Of a stretch of 61,887 bases of DNA, positions 16,324-25,996 are shown piece after piece. The translations under genes and the position numbers were made by a program. The stretch covers positions 1 to 61,887 of the forward strand of contig CAMNAO010000006.1 in NCBI GenBank assembly GCA_946531435.1, read 5' to 3'. Below the pieces are notes generated by a model. The model was not told where the DNA came from. It worked only from the letters and a program-made list of their open reading frames with translations, and searched no databases. The DNA comes from an uncultured Clostridia bacterium. Lineage in GTDB: Bacteria > Bacillota > Clostridia > Oscillospirales > Oscillospiraceae. Position 1 is the first letter of the stretch. Each line of letters begins with the position of its first letter.

Positions 16324-16716
16324 ATGAACAAGAAAAAAATCGCCCTCATCGCCGGCATCCTGGTGCTGCTGGTGGCTGCCGCCGTCATCATCTATTTTGT
16401 GACGAAGCCCGCAGCCACCCAGGGAAGCAAGACGGTCACCCTGAAGATCACCGACTATGACGGAAACGAAAGCACCGTGGAGCTTCACACCGACAAAGAG
16501 TATCTCCTGGAAGCCATGCAGGAGGTGGAGGGTCTTGTGGACGGCTATGACAGTGAATTCGGCTACACCATCACCACCGTGAACGGGTATTTCGCCGACG
16601 CCGAAAAGGGCATCTGGTGGACCTACACCTGCAACGGCGAGTGGGTCATGACCTCCGCCGATGAAACCCCCATTGAGGACGGTCAGACCTACGAATTCAC
16701 CGCCGCCAAATACTGA
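16324..16716 (+). CDS. DUF4430 lipid- or membrane-anchored ligand-binding protein
   Basis: A 130-aa protein with an N-terminal membrane helix (residues about 5-24) and an exported DUF4430 domain, seen in YLLEAMQEVEGLVDGYDSEF, GIWWTYTCNGEWV and IEDGQTYEFTA. DUF4430 is related to the C-terminal domain of transcobalamin and intrinsic factor, and Firmicutes often place it beside ECF S components. There is no lipobox Cys, so the helix itself is probably the anchor. ATG 16324 follows AAAGGAG. The next gene overlaps its stop. Role in capturing a corrinoid is inference. Confidence 0.85.
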   Translation: MNKKKIALIAGILVLLVAAAVIIYFVTKPAATQGSKTVTLKITDYDGNESTVELHTDKEYLLEAMQEVEGLVDGYDSEFGYTITTVNGYFADAEKGIWWTYTCNGEWVMTSADETPIEDGQTYEFTAAKY

Positions 16717-17228
16717 TGAAAAAGCCCCGGATGACCGCCCGGGAGCTGGCTATCCTCTCCATGCTGGCCGCCATGATGATCGCGGGGCAGGTGGCCCTCT
16801 CCCCCATCCCCAATATTGAACCGGTAAGTCTGCTGATCCTTGTCACCGGAACCGTCTACGGATGGAAGACCCTGTACCCCATCTACGTCTTCGTTCTGGT
16901 GGAGGGGCTCATCTACGGTATGGGGCTCTGGTTCATCTCCTACCTCTACATCTGGCTCATTCTTCTGGTGGCTGTCATCCTCCTGCGGCGGTATGACTCT
17001 CCCCTGCTGATGGCGCTGCTCTCCGGCTTTTTCGGTCTCCTCTTCGGGACCATCACCTCCCCCGCCACCTTTATCATCGGCGGATGGCGGATGGGCCTCG
17101 CCTACATCGCCCGGGGCCTCCTCTATGACGTGATCCACTGCGGAGGGAACTTTGTCATCGCCCTGCTGCTCTACCGGCCTCTGGTGGCTTTGGTGCGGAA
17201 GCTGGACGGGCGGGAGATCCAGTCGTGA
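16716..17228 (+). CDS. ECF transporter S component (predicted cobalamin-type)
   Basis: A 170-aa membrane protein with five to six helices and the S-component start TARELAILSMLAAMMIAGQ, whose small-residue helix 1 contacts the T component. SPIPNIEPVSLL and TSPATFIIGGW are family features. Its start overlaps the DUF4430 stop by 1 bp. The energising EcfA/EcfT subunits are not in the window, as expected for group II ECF systems. DUF4430 linkage points to a corrinoid, as in predicted CblT proteins, but the substrate is not proven. Confidence 0.82.
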   Translation: MKKPRMTARELAILSMLAAMMIAGQVALSPIPNIEPVSLLILVTGTVYGWKTLYPIYVFVLVEGLIYGMGLWFISYLYIWLILLVAVILLRRYDSPLLMALLSGFFGLLFGTITSPATFIIGGWRMGLAYIARGLLYDVIHCGGNFVIALLLYRPLVALVRKLDGREIQS

Positions 17229-17243
17229 ATACTCATACGCAAG

Positions 17244-17279
17244 AAGGAAGATCCTTTCGTCGGGATCTTCCTTTTTTGG
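17244..17279 (+). terminator. Intrinsic terminator after the ECF gene
   Basis: A stem GGAAGATCC/GGGATCTTCC around a TTTCGTC loop, followed by TTTTTT. Confidence 0.88.
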
Positions 17280-17325
17280 CGCCAGAGCGCAAATGGAACT
17301 TTTTGTCGAATGTGCTCAAAATATC

Positions 17326-17355
17326 TGGACAACGCCTCCCGCTCTGTGTTACTAT
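17326..17355 (+). promoter_or_regulatory. Promoter of the TraB-domain lipoprotein gene
   Basis: TGGACA (17326-17331), an 18-bp spacer and TACTAT (17350-17355), 52 bp before the start codon. Confidence 0.55.
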
Positions 17356-17406
17356 TGTCATATCTTAGGGGATGGAATTGCCTTGCAACATCAGAAAGGA
17401 GTGGAA

Positions 17407-19830
17407 ATGAAGCGGAGAATTTCATGGATCGCCGTACTGCTGATCGGAGCGCTTATCATCCTTACCGGCTGCAGCAGCAGACAAACGCTGTCCCAGAAAA
17501 TCAATCAACCCGCCGCCGTATCCGAACCAGGGCCCGTGGACAAGGGTTCTGAGCAGGAGCCCACGGAAAGCACGGAAAGTCCGGAACCGGAGCCCACGCC
17601 CGAGCCGGAGCCGGAGCCACCAGCCGCTGAGACCTGGAAGGCGCTGGAGGAAGCCTTTTCGGGCCCCGATTCCTATGTGCAGGAGCTGAGCTTCCAGTCC
17701 ACCCGGATCACCGGGGGCGAGACCTTTACGGATGACGACAGCTACACCCTGCAGGTCATGGGCCTGGGGACGGACCATCCTCTTCTCCGGCTGGAGGGAG
17801 AGCGCACCATCGGCAGAGCGCAGCAGAGCTACACCGAGTTCTGGCAGGAGGGCGTCCTGTACCAGGATGCGGAGGGGGCGAAATACTCCAGTGAGCTGTC
17901 AGCGGAGGATTATCTATCTACTCTGTTCCCCCTGCTGCTCCTCCACGGGGAGAACTATGAGGAGATCACCCATGAAGGGGATACTTATTTCTTCTCCCAT
18001 CCGCTGTCTCCGGAGGCATGGGCGGCCCCGGGCTACGCTGTGCTGATCTCCGCCGAGGGAGAGGCCACGGTGGAAAACGACAGCATCGCCGAGACCCGCT
18101 ACCGGGCGGAATATCTCCAATCCGGCAGCCGCTTTACCATTGATGTTGCCTGCCGCTGGCACGAGGCGGAGGCCGATCTGTCAGAATTCGTTCCCTCCGA
18201 GCCGGAGAGCTATCTCCGCCTGTCGGATATCCGCATCCCTGCCCTCTGGGAGAACGCCATGGCATGGTGGAACACAGACAGCTATCAGCTTCGCATGACC
18301 TCCCACATCACCAGCGCCGCCGCCGGAGCCATGATTCTGGAAACGGACGAGGTCTCGGTCTTCAGTCCCGGTCAACGGATGCTGTGGGAGAACAATCGGA
18401 CGGTGTATCAGCAGGGAACCACCACTTACCACGCCTCGACCCAATTCCGGGACGGGACTCTGACCCATGAAAACAGCGATGGAGACGTCAAGACCGAGCA
18501 CCTATCCTGGGGGCAGATGCTCGGCAGGTATCTCTCCTGGCCCGAGGAATACTTTCCCTTCCTTGAAGAAGCGGAGTCCCTCACGCTGGAGGACGCGGAG
18601 GACATGCTGCTCATCCACTTTACCGGAAACGAGGACATGGGTCTCTGGGCGGAGGACCTGGCAGAATGGATGCTCTACAGTCAGGAGGATCTCTTGGATG
18701 ATCTCGCCGCGCAGTATGAGACGTCGGCCATGGAAGGCCACCTCAGCATCGACAAGGATACGCTTCTGCCCCGGGCGCTGTATTTTGAGTTTACAGGCGT
18801 TCATGAGATCGACCGCAGGATCTATCCCCTGATCCTGCGCCAGGAGATCTGCTTCCGCCCGGCCGACCCGGACGCGGACGAAGCGATCACAGAGGAGCTG
18901 CCCCCGGATCCCGAGCCGGAAACGCCCGCCACGCCGGTGTTTTACAAGGTCACTTCGGCCGAGGGGCACGTCATGTGGATGCTGGGCACCATCCATGTGG
19001 GCGACGGCCGCACCGCCTGGCTGCCGGAGGAAATATACGAGGCCTTTGACGCCGCCGACGCCCTGGCGGTGGAATGCGACGTGGATACCTTTACCGAATT
19101 GCTCGATGAAGATGAGGAGCTTGTCGCGGCCTATCTGGACGCCTATATGTACCAGGACGGCACCACGGTCCGGGATCATGTGGAGGACGAGGAGCTTCTG
19201 GAGGAGATGGAGAAGGCTCTGAAAAAGTACGGCAGCTACCTCTATCTGGATCTGATGCCCTACAAGACCACCATGTGGGAGTCGGAGATTAGCAACGCCT
19301 ACCGCTGGCTGGGACGAAGCCTCAGCGGCAGCCGGGGCGTGGACAGCCGCCTCATGAAGCGGGCCCGTCAGCAGGAGAAGGAGATCCTGGAGGTGGAATC
19401 TGTCCAGTTCCAGATGCAGATGCTGGGCAACTTCTCCGACCTCATCCAGGAGCTGGAGCTGGAAGGGACTCTCTCCTCCGGGCGCTACGGGTACAACACC
19501 TCGGTGGAGAAGCTCTATGAGATGTGGTGCCGGGGTGACGAAGAGGAGCTGCGGGACTATCTGAATAAGGAGGAGGAGCTGGATACCTCCGAACTGACGG
19601 AGGAGGAGCTGGCCCGCTATGAGGAAGAGCTGGAGGCCTACAGAGACTACAACAACCAAATGCTGATCCAGCGGAATGACGCCATGCTGGACGTGGCCAA
19701 AGGATATCTGGAAGGCGACAAAACCGTGTTCTTCGCCGTTGGCCTTGCCCATCTTTTGGGGGAAAACGGGTTGGTAGACGCCCTTCGCGACGCCGGATAC
19801 ACGGTGGAGCTGGTACCATACGCCGGATGA
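17407..19830 (+). CDS. Large lipoprotein: two LolA-like regions plus TraB/GumN-family domain
   Basis: An 807-aa exported lipoprotein with lipobox ILTGC at its N-terminus and a Glu/Pro-rich linker (residues about 50-80). Two similar beta-rich regions, about 80-260 and 275-480, resemble LolA/DUF6612-type folds. A second Pro/Glu linker leads to a TraB/GumN domain from about residue 512. The domain has both conserved GxxH motifs, G527TIH530 and G779LAH782, and the acidic VECD near 553. These GxxH motifs bind metal in the Tiki proteases of this superfamily, so peptidase activity is possible. ATG 17407 follows AGGAGTGG. Single-gene unit. Confidence 0.82.
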   Translation: MKRRISWIAVLLIGALIILTGCSSRQTLSQKINQPAAVSEPGPVDKGSEQEPTESTESPEPEPTPEPEPEPPAAETWKALEEAFSGPDSYVQELSFQSTRITGGETFTDDDSYTLQVMGLGTDHPLLRLEGERTIGRAQQSYTEFWQEGVLYQDAEGAKYSSELSAEDYLSTLFPLLLLHGENYEEITHEGDTYFFSHPLSPEAWAAPGYAVLISAEGEATVENDSIAETRYRAEYLQSGSRFTIDVACRWHEAEADLSEFVPSEPESYLRLSDIRIPALWENAMAWWNTDSYQLRMTSHITSAAAGAMILETDEVSVFSPGQRMLWENNRTVYQQGTTTYHASTQFRDGTLTHENSDGDVKTEHLSWGQMLGRYLSWPEEYFPFLEEAESLTLEDAEDMLLIHFTGNEDMGLWAEDLAEWMLYSQEDLLDDLAAQYETSAMEGHLSIDKDTLLPRALYFEFTGVHEIDRRIYPLILRQEICFRPADPDADEAITEELPPDPEPETPATPVFYKVTSAEGHVMWMLGTIHVGDGRTAWLPEEIYEAFDAADALAVECDVDTFTELLDEDEELVAAYLDAYMYQDGTTVRDHVEDEELLEEMEKALKKYGSYLYLDLMPYKTTMWESEISNAYRWLGRSLSGSRGVDSRLMKRARQQEKEILEVESVQFQMQMLGNFSDLIQELELEGTLSSGRYGYNTSVEKLYEMWCRGDEEELRDYLNKEEELDTSELTEEELARYEEELEAYRDYNNQMLIQRNDAMLDVAKGYLEGDKTVFFAVGLAHLLGENGLVDALRDAGYTVELVPYAG

Positions 19831-19854
19831 GGCGAGGCAGGCTTTGAAAAAGCA

Positions 19855-19900
19855 AAAGCGGAAGATTCTCTTTGCAGAATCTTCCGCTTTATTCTTTTAT
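19855..19900 (+). terminator. Intrinsic terminator after the TraB-domain gene
   Basis: A perfect 15-bp stem (19855-19869 with 19876-19890; core GCGGAAGATTCT) followed by ATTCTTTTATT. It lies between convergent genes and can act in both directions. Confidence 0.88.
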
Positions 19901-19964
19901 TATGAAGAAGGGGGAACGGAGAGATCGACAGCAGGCGGCTGCCCTCCCAGGAGGAGCCAGAAGC

Positions 19965-20843
19965 TCAGTCCCCGAAGGTCCACCTTCTCCAATAGTCGAT
20001 GCTCTCACCGGGGGCAAGGGTAAAGGCGTTATAACACTCACAGGAAACGATGTGGTCGATGGACCAGACCGGCGCTTTCTCCGGGAAGAAGGATGTTTCC
20101 TCCATCACCCAGGCCGGGCTTTCCCCGTTCGTCAGCTTCCAGAAGAAGGGACGGCTCATATCCACGTTCTCCCGCTGAATATGGGCCATACAGGAGGAAT
20201 TGGTATAATCCCTCCAGCCAAAGCCCTCCGCCGTGCCATAGGCGGGGCCGCCACGGGGCGGCTCATAGCCCTCCAGGCCCTTGACCGCCGCCGTCAGGCG
20301 GTAGGCGGGCCCCAGGGGCTTTTTCTCAATGGTCATGAAGTTGTGGACGTACTCCCCCAGAGAAAGGGACTTCTCCCCCACATTCTTGAAGTGATAGACG
20401 ATGGTGAGGGTATTGCCCGAAAGGCGAAGGTCCCGCTTTTCATCCAAGGCATAGCCCATGCACAGCTCCGGAAGTACATGGAAGGAGGCCCAGTCCTTCC
20501 CCTTCTCCACCTCGACCTCGAAGGGCTTCATCTCATAGGGGCTGCGGAAGGAAAACTTCTCGCCGGTCTCATTCTTCAGAAGGCCCACGCCGAACTTGGG
20601 GAACCAGCCGCCCTTCCCGGCCTCAACGCCCAGCTCATCCGCCTTGATTTCACTGACGAGGCCCTTGCCCCCGGTGAGGCGGTGGGGCAGCAGCTCCCCC
20701 GGCTCACCGGTGAGGAACTGGTATTTCCCATCCAGGGTCAGTTCATCCACGTAACAGCTGCGGTCAAAGCGCTCCAGATTGTTGGTGCCCTCGCCGGGCT
20801 CCCAAACCCGGGCGGAGAGGCGGTCGCTCTTCAGATAGAACAT
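19965..20843 (-). CDS. Aldose-1-epimerase-like (galactose mutarotase fold) protein
   Basis: A 292-aa cytoplasmic protein. The all-beta pattern with repeated PYEMKPFEVEVE, LTIVYHFKNVGEKSLSLGEY and VHNFM segments resembles mutarotase-superfamily proteins, in which a conserved His near the middle acts in sugar ring opening; here YVHNF carries a candidate His. No close family name can be given. ATG 20843 is preferred to a TTG five codons upstream because GGAGGG sits 7 nt before the ATG. It lies 56 bp downstream of dnaE on the same strand. Confidence 0.65.
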   Translation of the reverse strand: MFYLKSDRLSARVWEPGEGTNNLERFDRSCYVDELTLDGKYQFLTGEPGELLPHRLTGGKGLVSEIKADELGVEAGKGGWFPKFGVGLLKNETGEKFSFRSPYEMKPFEVEVEKGKDWASFHVLPELCMGYALDEKRDLRLSGNTLTIVYHFKNVGEKSLSLGEYVHNFMTIEKKPLGPAYRLTAAVKGLEGYEPPRGGPAYGTAEGFGWRDYTNSSCMAHIQRENVDMSRPFFWKLTNGESPAWVMEETSFFPEKAPVWSIDHIVSCECYNAFTLAPGESIDYWRRWTFGD

Positions 20844-20899
20844 GGCGGATCCCTCCAAGTAATATTTGTATTGGTATTATGATTATACCGCGTTTGGTC

Positions 20900-23800
20900 T
20901 CACTTGGCAACCACGTTTTCCGGTCCCATCATGGTCTGCAGCTCCTCCACCAGGGCCGGATGGATGAGGCAGTCCGCCGCCACCCGTGTTTTATTGTCCC
21001 TGGCACAGAGCACCAGCTTCTGTCCGCCGCCGTCGGAGGGGAACATTTTGATGAGGCGGGCAATGTGCCCCGCCGCGGGATGATTCATGGATGGGATCTG
21101 AACATAGAGGCGCTGGGGCGCCGGCGCACGGGAGGGCGCAGAGGCCCCAGGCGCCGGCGGCGCAGGGTGGGACCGCTCCTCCCGGGGGCGGGAGCTATAA
21201 GATCCATAACCGCCCTGCCGGGGCTGAGAGAGGGGGCCCGTGGCCTCCTCCAGAGCCTTCACCGTCTCCGCCACCAGCTGGGGATCCTTATCATCCCGGA
21301 TGGAGACCCGACCCAAGAGCGCCACGGCGCTGTCCTTTCGGAGGGCGGGCCCGGCGGCGTCCAGTACCCGCTGGAAGCAGAGGGCTTCCACGGCGCCGGA
21401 GGCGTCCTCAATGGTGGCATAGGCCATAAGGCTTTTGTTCTTGGTGGTGCGGGAGCGGAGGTCCGATACCATCCCCGCCACGGTGACGAAGTCCCCGTCC
21501 CGGTAGCTGGGGTCCTCGGGATCACCCAGTGCCTCCAAAAGGCGGCCGATGGGTACAGCGCCGATGGCCTTGATCTTCTCCGCATACTCCTCCATGGGGT
21601 GGCCGCTGAGATAGAGGCCGGTGACCTCCTTCTCCATGGCCATCTTTTCCCGGGGACTGTACTCCGGGATATCCGGGTAGGAAACGCCGGTGACCCCCTG
21701 CTCCGACTGGGCCTCCAGCCCGCCGAAGAGGTCCATCTGGCCGTCCAGGTTCCGCCGCTTGTCCGAGGCCACGCTCTCCAGCACCATTTCGCAGACCTTC
21801 ATCAGCTGGCTGCGGCGCTTTCCCAGGCTGTCAAAGCCGCCGCATTTGATGAGGCTCTCCAGCACCCTGCGGTTCAGCTCCGGCCCGTACATCCGACGGA
21901 CGAAGCTCTCAAAGCTCTGGAAGGGGCCGTTTGCCTGCCGCTCCCGCATGACTGCACGGATGATGCCCCGGCCGATGCCCTTCACGGCAACGAGACCGTA
22001 ACGGATGTTCTTGCCCACCACCGTAAAGTCGTCGTCGGACTCGTTCACATCCGGCGGCAGGATCTCAATGCCCATCTCCTTGCACTCGGCGGTGTATTCC
22101 GCGATCTTGGCGGCATTTTCCAGCACGCTGGACATGAGGGCGGCCATATACTCCCGGGGATAGTGGCACTTCAGATAGGCCGTCCAATAGCAAACCACGG
22201 CATAGCTCACGGCGTGGGCCTTGTTGAAGGCGTAATTGGCAAAATCCAGGATCTCATCGTAAATGGCGCCGGCCACCTCCGCCGGGACCCCGTTCTTCAC
22301 GGCGCCGGAGATCCCGCGGCTTTCATCGCCGCCTATAAAGGTCTCCCGCTCCTTGACGATCTCCTTCTGCTTCTTCTTGCTCATAGCCCGGCGGATCATA
22401 TCCGCCTGGCCCAGGCTGAAGCCGCCCATACGGCGGAAGATCTCGATGACCTGCTCCTGATACACGATGCAGCCGTAGGTGACGTTGAGGATCGGCTCCA
22501 GCATGGGATGCCGGTAGGTGATCTTCTCCGGATGGCGGCTATTCTCAATGAATCGGGGAATGGAGTCCATGGGGCCCGGCCGATAGAGGGCGATGATGGC
22601 GGTGAGATCCTCGATGCTTTTCGCGGCAATGGCAGTACAGACCCCAGTCATGCCGGTGGACTCCATCTGGAAGACGCCCTCCGTCCGCCCCGCCTGGAGC
22701 ATGGCATAGGTCTCCCCATCGTCATCGGGTACCTGCCGCACCGAAAAGCCGGGTGTATGACGGTGGATCATCTTCTCCGCGTCGTCGATGACCGTCAGGT
22801 TCCGAAGGCCCAGAAAGTCCATCTTCAGAAGGCCCAGCTCCTCCAGGGTAGTCATCACGTACTGGGTGGCGATGGAATCGTCTTTTTTGGAGAGGGCCAG
22901 AGGCACATAGGTATACACGGGATCCCGGGTGATGACCACGCCCGCGGCATGGGTGCCCGAGTCCTTGGGCATATCCTCCAGATCCCGGGCGGTGTCAATG
23001 ACCCGGCGGGTCCGCTCATCACTGTCATAGGCGCTCTTTAACTGGGGAGAGAGGGCCAGGGCCTGGTCGATGGTGATATTCAGGACATCGGGGATCTTCT
23101 TGGCCAGCTCGCTCTCCTCCGAGAAGCTGAGGCCCATGGCCTTGGCCACGTTCCGCACCGCGTTCTTGGCCTTTAAGGTGTTAAAGGTCACGATCTGGGC
23201 CACCCGGTCCTCCCCATAGCGGCGCTTGACATAGTCGATGACCTCTCCCCGGCGGCGCTCGCAGAAATCCATGTCGATATCCGGCATGCTGACCCGCTCC
23301 GGGTTCAGGAAGCGCTCGAAATAGAGGCTGTATTTCAGGGGGTCGATGTCTGTGATCTCCAGACAATAGGAGACCACACTGCCGGCGGCGGAGCCGCGGC
23401 CGGGTCCCACGGGAATTCCCGCGCCCTTGGCAAAGCTCACAAAGTCAGAGACAATGAGGAAGTAATCCACAAAGCCCATGCGGGAGATCATGGCAAGCTC
23501 ATACTCCAGCTGCTTTTTCGCGTCCTCCCGATTGCCGTAGCGCTTTTGGAGGCCGCGGTTACAGAGCTCCCGGAGCCAGCTCTCGGAGTCGTAGCCCTCC
23601 GGGGGATCGAAGGCAGGCAAATGGTAGTGGCCGAACTCAAAGTCCACGGTACAGCGCTCCGCAATGGCAACGGTGTTGTCAAAAGCCTCCGGACAGTCCG
23701 GGAAGAGGGCGCGCAGCTCCTCCTCACCCTTGACATAGAACTCATGGGTTTCAAACCGCATGCGGTCCGGGTCCTCCACCGTCTTGCCGGTCTGGATGCA

Positions 23801-24463
23801 CATCAGCACGTCCTGGGCATACCAGTCCTCCTGCTTGATATAGTGGCAGTCGTTGGTGATGACAAGGGGGATCCCGGTCTCCTCGCTCATACGCCGGAGG
23901 GCGGCATTCACCGTCTTCTGGTCCCGGATGCCGTGATCCTGCATCTCCAGGAAGAAGTTGCCCTCCCCAAAGATATCCAGAAGCTCCAGGGCGGCGTTTT
24001 TAGCGTCGGAATAGCTGCCGTGAAGGATCTCACGGGGAATCCGTCCCGCCAGGCAGGCGGAGAGGGCAATGAGGCCCCCGTGATAGCGGCGAAGCTCGTC
24101 CATATCCGTCCGGGGCTTGATGTAGTAGCCCTCGGTAAAGGCGTCGCTGACAATGCGGCAGAGATTCCGGTAGCCCTCCATATTCTCACAGAGCAGCACC
24201 AGGTGGTAGGGAGCGCTGTCCACCCCATGCTCCCGGTCAAAGCGGGTCCGGGGGGCCACATAGACCTCGCAGCCGATGATGGGCTTGATCCCCTTGGCCT
24301 TGGCCTCTTTATAGAACTGGATGGCGCCGTACATCACGCCGTGGTCCGTCACGGCCACGGCGTTCTGCCCCAGCTCCTTCACCCGGTCCAGAAGCCGGGA
24401 GATCCGGCAGGCGCCGTCTAAGAGGCTGTATTCGCTGTGAACATGAAGATGCGTAAAACCCAT
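20900..24463 (-). CDS. dnaE: DNA polymerase III subunit alpha
   Basis: The 1187-aa replicative polymerase subunit. An N-terminal PHP domain (HLHVHSEYSLLDGA), the polymerase core with GPGRGSAAGS and the catalytic PDIDMDF segment, helix-hairpin-helix and a C-terminal OB-fold (DFVTVAGMVSDLRSRTTKNK) appear in family order. A Pro/Ala-rich insert near residues 1115-1140 precedes a final short domain. ATG 24463 follows GGAGAG; the seven residues upstream have no site. Firmicutes generally carry PolC as well, and DnaE then shares lagging-strand work. Confidence 0.96.
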   Translation of the reverse strand: MGFTHLHVHSEYSLLDGACRISRLLDRVKELGQNAVAVTDHGVMYGAIQFYKEAKAKGIKPIIGCEVYVAPRTRFDREHGVDSAPYHLVLLCENMEGYRNLCRIVSDAFTEGYYIKPRTDMDELRRYHGGLIALSACLAGRIPREILHGSYSDAKNAALELLDIFGEGNFFLEMQDHGIRDQKTVNAALRRMSEETGIPLVITNDCHYIKQEDWYAQDVLMCIQTGKTVEDPDRMRFETHEFYVKGEEELRALFPDCPEAFDNTVAIAERCTVDFEFGHYHLPAFDPPEGYDSESWLRELCNRGLQKRYGNREDAKKQLEYELAMISRMGFVDYFLIVSDFVSFAKGAGIPVGPGRGSAAGSVVSYCLEITDIDPLKYSLYFERFLNPERVSMPDIDMDFCERRRGEVIDYVKRRYGEDRVAQIVTFNTLKAKNAVRNVAKAMGLSFSEESELAKKIPDVLNITIDQALALSPQLKSAYDSDERTRRVIDTARDLEDMPKDSGTHAAGVVITRDPVYTYVPLALSKKDDSIATQYVMTTLEELGLLKMDFLGLRNLTVIDDAEKMIHRHTPGFSVRQVPDDDGETYAMLQAGRTEGVFQMESTGMTGVCTAIAAKSIEDLTAIIALYRPGPMDSIPRFIENSRHPEKITYRHPMLEPILNVTYGCIVYQEQVIEIFRRMGGFSLGQADMIRRAMSKKKQKEIVKERETFIGGDESRGISGAVKNGVPAEVAGAIYDEILDFANYAFNKAHAVSYAVVCYWTAYLKCHYPREYMAALMSSVLENAAKIAEYTAECKEMGIEILPPDVNESDDDFTVVGKNIRYGLVAVKGIGRGIIRAVMRERQANGPFQSFESFVRRMYGPELNRRVLESLIKCGGFDSLGKRRSQLMKVCEMVLESVASDKRRNLDGQMDLFGGLEAQSEQGVTGVSYPDIPEYSPREKMAMEKEVTGLYLSGHPMEEYAEKIKAIGAVPIGRLLEALGDPEDPSYRDGDFVTVAGMVSDLRSRTTKNKSLMAYATIEDASGAVEALCFQRVLDAAGPALRKDSAVALLGRVSIRDDKDPQLVAETVKALEEATGPLSQPRQGGYGSYSSRPREERSHPAPPAPGASAPSRAPAPQRLYVQIPSMNHPAAGHIARLIKMFPSDGGGQKLVLCARDNKTRVAADCLIHPALVEELQTMMGPENVVAK

Positions 24464-24610
24464 GGTATCTCTCCAAATTGTCAAGTAAAACGCCGCAGAA
24501 TTCTACGGCAGGAAAAGTCAGGGGAAGCGTATGATAGGGACGGCAGAGTTCGAGCGGTCTTGACACGCAGTTCGCCCCTGCTACCTTGTCTCACATAAAA
24601 CTCCGCTTTT

Positions 24611-24790
24611 CACCTCATCCGTCATCCGACTTGCGTGAGACGCCGGATGCCACCTTCCCGCACAAGGCACCTCACCGCAGCACGGAAGCAAGCTTCCGGC
24701 TGCGCTGGGCCTCCAGGGGAAGGCATGGATTCGTGGGATTTCTGGCTTCCCCTGGAGGGGAAGCTGTCGCGGCAGCGACTGATGAGGTGG
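24611..24790. repeat. Palindrome-ended dispersed element
   Basis: A 180-bp non-coding element bounded by the perfect inverted repeat CACCTCATC (24611-24619) and GATGAGGTG (24782-24790). Inside are further short inverted segments, for example CTTCCCCTGGAGGGGAAGC. Elements of this look are scattered through many gut Firmicutes genomes. It fills the dnaE-whiA gap. No transposase is encoded. Confidence 0.6.
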
Positions 24791-24879
24791 TGTACAAACA
24801 TCATCAAGTTTTCATTGTGACAACATACTACGAGGCTGGTTCATAAAAAAGGGCAGGGTTTTCAAAGAGGACGGAGGTA

Positions 24880-24917
24880 CGGATTCCCACGTCGGGCTTT
24901 GCCCTCCTCGGAATGAC
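24880..24917. repeat. Dispersed repeat fragment of the GGATTCCCACGTCGGGC type
   Basis: Contains GGATTCCCACGTCGGGC and TCGGAATGAC, a variant of the repeat seen at 26126-26220 and 51289-51410. It lies in the remaining non-coding gap before whiA, where nothing else is recognisable. Confidence 0.5.
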
Positions 24918-24976
24918 AGTGGTGGATCGGTGATTCCATCGACTAACCCGCCCGTGGGTAATGAAGGGCGATGGAT

Positions 24977-25882
24977 TTATTGCTCCTCGCCCACCCCGGC
25001 CAGCTCTGTAAGGCGGCGAAGACGATAGCTGAGGCTGGATTTGGACACCGGAGGATCCATCATCTCCGCCAGCTGGGTAAGGCTCAGCTCCGGATTGGCC
25101 TCCCGCAAGAGGGCGGTGTATTTCAGCTTCTCGCCCAAATCGTCCAGCCTTCCCGCCTCACGCAGAAGGCGGATGGCACGGAGCTGGCGCTCCGACGCCT
25201 CCACCGTTTTGTCAATGTTGGCCCCGTCGCAGTTGAGACGGCGATTCACCTTCTCCGCAATGCTCTTTTCAATGCGGGCATTGATGACCTCCATCCCCGC
25301 AAGGGGAGCTCCGGCGGTGGTGAGAAATTCGGAAATGGCCTCGCTTTTCTTAAAATAGAGGAGGAAGTTGCCGCCCCGGGCGGTCTCACCGGGATCAAAG
25401 CCCATATCCCGCAGGAGGGAAACCGTCTCCCGGCTGACCGAATAGTGGTGGGTCACCATCTCCAGGTGATAGCTCTTCGCGGGATCGCTGACGCTGCCGC
25501 CGGAGAGAAACGCGCCCCGAAGAAAGCTCTGGCGCTCCGCCTGCTCCTCCAGAATGCCCAAATTCACATGGTGGGCAAGGAAGCGGGAGCGGTCTCCCCC
25601 GCACTCGTCAAAAACTCTTTCCAGCTTCTCAGGGTCGCTGATCTCCAAAACATAACGGCTTCCCTCGCCCCCGGTCTCCCGGTCAAAGCCGAAGCCGAAG
25701 GCCCGTTTAAAAAGCCGTCCCAATCGGCGGGCAAAGGGAGCAAAGCCCGTGCTTATGCGGATCCCCTCACTGGTGAAGGCGTTCCCGTAGAGCAGTACGC
25801 CGCTGGCCTCCGCCAGGGCAGCGCTCCGGTCCTCCCACTCCAGGCGGCAAAGCTCCTCCTTCGCATTGGATGAAAATGACAC
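24977..25882 (-). CDS. whiA: WhiA family DNA-binding protein
   Basis: A 301-aa protein with a degenerate LAGLIDADG homing-endonuclease-like N-terminal region (FLRGAFLSGGSVSDP near residues 118-132) and a C-terminal helix-turn-helix, seen in LTQLAEMMDPPVSKSSLSYRLRRL. In Bacillus WhiA binds the chromosome and influences division; in Streptomyces it is a sporulation regulator. The start codon is GTG at 25882, 8 nt after GGGAGGAA. It follows the hprK-murB-rapZ-yvcK genes on the same strand, as is typical, but a 400-bp repeat cluster separates it from yvcK. Confidence 0.95.
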   Translation of the reverse strand: MSFSSNAKEELCRLEWEDRSAALAEASGVLLYGNAFTSEGIRISTGFAPFARRLGRLFKRAFGFGFDRETGGEGSRYVLEISDPEKLERVFDECGGDRSRFLAHHVNLGILEEQAERQSFLRGAFLSGGSVSDPAKSYHLEMVTHHYSVSRETVSLLRDMGFDPGETARGGNFLLYFKKSEAISEFLTTAGAPLAGMEVINARIEKSIAEKVNRRLNCDGANIDKTVEASERQLRAIRLLREAGRLDDLGEKLKYTALLREANPELSLTQLAEMMDPPVSKSSLSYRLRRLTELAGVGEEQ

Positions 25883-25996
25883 GACATTTCCTCCCTTGTC
25901 ACACCTTCATTTTCGGGAGGGGCAAGCCCTGCGCTTCGCTCCGCCCTCCCCTACGCGTTTCAAAACATGCTTTATTTGGGAGACGGAGGAACGGTT

